Assembly (NCBI GenBank): GCA_050011415.1
Contig: JBEKJD010000044.1
Coordinates: forward strand, 1-13,949
Length of the DNA stretch: 13,949 bases
Direction of reading: 5' to 3'
Source of the DNA: JADFXI01 sp050011415
GTDB lineage: Bacteria > Nitrospirota > Thermodesulfovibrionia > Thermodesulfovibrionales > Dissulfurispiraceae
Made by a program: the position numbers and the translations under genes. A model generated the notes under the pieces. It was not told the DNA's origin. It ran no database searches and saw only the letters and a program-made list of their open reading frames with translations. Below are positions 12,304 through 13,949 of the stretch, piece after piece. Within the stretch, counting starts at the first letter, position 1; every line of letters begins with the position of its first letter.

Positions 12304-13743
12304 ATGTCTGAAGCTATTACTAAACGCAAAAGGGTAGAAAATTTATTAAAGGCCCATGAGGAAAAGTATCAGGAGATTGTCCAAAATGTAAACAGCATCA
12401 TCCTGAAAATGGATCCGGAAGGGAAAGTCACTTTTTTCAATAATTTTGCACAGAAGTTCTTTGATTATACTGAAAAAGAGATACTTGGCCGCCATGTTGT
12501 TGGAACTATCGTACCTGAAACAGAGTCCACTGGTCTTGACCTCGGCTTTATGATCAAAGATATCGAAATAAATCCTGAGAAATATGTCAACAATGAGAAT
12601 GAAAACATGCGCCGGAATGGTGAACGGGTTTGGGTAGCCTGGACGAACAAGGCCATTCGCAATGGGACCGACAAGGTTATAGAGATACTTTGCATTGGCA
12701 ATGACATTACTGAACCCAGGCGGATGGAAAATGAATTAAAGGATTATGAGGAACGTTTCAGGAGGCTGTTCGAAACCGCAAAAGACGGACTGTTACTAAT
12801 AGATAAAGAAACCGGGAGTATAGTTAATGTTAATCCGGCCATCGTGAAGATGTTGGGTTTTTCCAGCGAGGAATTTATTGGGAAAAAGCTTAATGATATC
12901 GGTCTGTTAAAAGACATAAAAGATTTCAAAGAGACTATCCGGGAATTGATTCATGCCGGATTTATCAATTACGAGAATGTGTTTGCAGAAACCAAACAGG
13001 GGCATCTTATTGATGTTGATATATATCTGGTTGACAGGACGAAATTCATTCAGTGCAACGTGCGTGACGTTACTGAACGCAAACAGGCGGAAGATCAGAT
13101 TGTTCGGTCTCTTGAAGAAAGGACTGTTATGCTGCGGGAAATCCACCATCGGGTGAATAACAACCTCGCACTGATTATCGGCCTGCTGCACCATCAGGCA
13201 GAAGCCATAGCCGACGAATCAGTCCGGGCCAAGTTTGAGGAAACCGAAAACAGGCTATTCTCCATGGCACTGATCTACGACAACCTGTATAGTTCAGCTA
13301 ATTTGGCACATATAGATTTCAAGGAATATCTGAAAACCCTTGTTGGCCGTATTGCAGGCACCTACAAACGGAATGACGTCATCATTTCTGTGGACATGGA
13401 AAGCATTGTCCTTGACGTGAATGTCGGCATCCCCTGCGGCCAGATTGTTAATGAACTGGTCTCAAACAGCCTCAAACACGGATTTCCTGAGGGGAGAAAA
13501 GGAACGATCAGTGTCGGGATCAGAATAGGTAATGAAGGTAACTATGTCCTTTTTGTGGAGGACAACGGCATCGGCTTGGCGCCGGATGTGGATTTCCGCA
13601 AGACATCGTCACTGGGGTTGCAGCTTGTAAATGGTCTGAGCCGGCAGATCAGCGGAAAGATAGAGCTTTCAAGGGAAGACGGAGCCGGATTCAGAATAAC
13701 CTTCCCTGGTACTCCGGACAGCAGAGAAACGCAAAATGGATAA
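12304..13743 (+). CDS. Cytosolic PAS-PAS-HisKA_2 sensor histidine kinase
   Basis: This is a 479-residue kinase with no membrane segment. The start has AGGAG about eight bases upstream. PAS 1 spans about 20-138 (ILKMDPEGKVTFFNNFA, ending GNDITEPRR) and PAS 2 about 148-264 (LLLIDKETGSIVNVNPAI, ending VRDVTERKQAE). The dimerisation domain is of HisKA_2 type: LREIHHRVNNNLALI with phospho-His H281. The ATPase has an N-box in IVNELVSNSLKHGF (N383), a G1 box VEDNGIG (D420) and a G2 part SLGLQLVNGL. All needed residues are there. No response regulator gene follows, so its partner is elsewhere. The short gap to the SUMF1-like gene suggests one transcript and perhaps a link between that exported protein and this kinase, but this is inference. 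Confidence 0.95.
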   Translation: MSEAITKRKRVENLLKAHEEKYQEIVQNVNSIILKMDPEGKVTFFNNFAQKFFDYTEKEILGRHVVGTIVPETESTGLDLGFMIKDIEINPEKYVNNENENMRRNGERVWVAWTNKAIRNGTDKVIEILCIGNDITEPRRMENELKDYEERFRRLFETAKDGLLLIDKETGSIVNVNPAIVKMLGFSSEEFIGKKLNDIGLLKDIKDFKETIRELIHAGFINYENVFAETKQGHLIDVDIYLVDRTKFIQCNVRDVTERKQAEDQIVRSLEERTVMLREIHHRVNNNLALIIGLLHHQAEAIADESVRAKFEETENRLFSMALIYDNLYSSANLAHIDFKEYLKTLVGRIAGTYKRNDVIISVDMESIVLDVNVGIPCGQIVNELVSNSLKHGFPEGRKGTISVGIRIGNEGNYVLFVEDNGIGLAPDVDFRKTSSLGLQLVNGLSRQISGKIELSREDGAGFRITFPGTPDSRETQNG

Positions 13744-13780
13744 GCCACACGTAAAAGGATAGACAACTTATTAGAGGCCA

Positions 13781-13949
13781 ATGATGCGAAATAGCATAGA
13801 GATTGAATCGACGATAAAAGGCAGTGTCTTCCTGCCTTTCTTTCATTTCCTCGGCAAAAGGACAATGAAAGTAATCAACAATCTTGGTGGTATTGTAATC
13901 TTCTTTACGCTTTCTTTTCTGAAGATATTTCGACCAAAACAGATCCGGG
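13781..13949 (+). CDS. Probable MlaE-type ABC permease, N-terminus only (cut by window edge)
   Basis: From the ATG at 13781 (second ATG at 13784) an open frame runs to the window end without a stop, giving 56 residues. The part LGKRTMKVINNLGGIVIFF, followed by LSFLKIFRPKQIR, fits the start of MlaE permeases, which begin with a LGR-type amphipathic helix and a first hydrophobic helix ending in a RPP-like turn. MlaE moves phospholipids between the membranes with MlaF, MlaD and others. AGAGG at 13773-13777 gives acceptable spacing to the second ATG. A third in-frame ATG at 13865 is less likely. An 8-bp hairpin at 13817-13839 (AAAGGCAG with CTGCCTTT) lies inside this reading and could be a terminator if the later start is used. 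The identification is provisional because only the N-terminus is seen. Confidence 0.55.
   Translation, partial: MMRNSIEIESTIKGSVFLPFFHFLGKRTMKVINNLGGIVIFFTLSFLKIFRPKQIR

Noticed and set aside
13817..13839. Hairpin AAAGGCAG/CTGCCTTT followed by CTTTC as terminator of the PAS kinase
   Set aside because: Plausible, but it lies inside the open frame of the probable MlaE start, the stem is only 8 bp and the T-rich tail is interrupted. It is left as a note in that feature.

Overview
The window looks like chromosomal DNA of a Gram-negative bacterium with an elaborate envelope. It encodes lipoproteins with clear lipoboxes, two OmpA-type peptidoglycan-binding domains, a Spy/CpxP-like periplasmic protein, probable MlaE, and abundant two-component signalling. 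Two sigma-54 type promoters and an Ig-like/DUF3494 lipoprotein would fit Desulfobacterota (Geobacter-like), Nitrospirota or relatives. That placement rests on gene content only and is tentative. I see no rRNA, tRNA, CRISPR array or transposase.

Layout. Bases 1-1586 (minus strand) hold a GAF-domain histidine kinase and, overlapping its stop codon by one base, a CheY-like response regulator cut by the window edge. Everything after that is on the plus strand. Bases 1587-2066 are non-coding and hold a 31-bp palindromic site and a -24/-12 promoter. These lead into an ABM-domain protein (2067-2459) and a 1065-residue lipoprotein of seven 109-residue Ig-like repeats plus a DUF3494 ice-binding-like domain (2502-5699), closed by a very strong terminator (5731-5766). 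Next come a secreted SYLF-domain protein, a ThDP-dependent pyruvate/indolepyruvate decarboxylase-type enzyme (6537-8204) and a membrane-anchored OmpA-domain protein (8327-9052). A second copy of the palindrome and -24/-12 promoter lies at 9154-9344. It leads into a 24-codon lipobox ORF, a Spy-like protein, a small His/Arg/Pro-rich exported protein and an OmpA lipoprotein, again closed by a strong terminator (11303-11340). The end holds a SUMF1-fold protein without the catalytic cysteines, a double-PAS HisKA_2 sensor kinase, and the start of a probable MlaE permease.

The main discovery is the duplicated regulatory module. Bases 1710-1900 and 9154-9344 align without gaps; my hand count is 147 of 191 identical. 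In both, the centre of the palindrome lies exactly 116 bp before the TGGCAC of the promoter. Each copy drives an apparent operon of exported envelope proteins that ends in a strong terminator. This suggests a sigma-54 regulon controlled by an unidentified enhancer-binding protein that recognises CTGATATATCAG pairs. A second notable point is that the ABM protein ends in the linker that normally precedes a histidine-kinase H-box, as if a kinase had been cut off.
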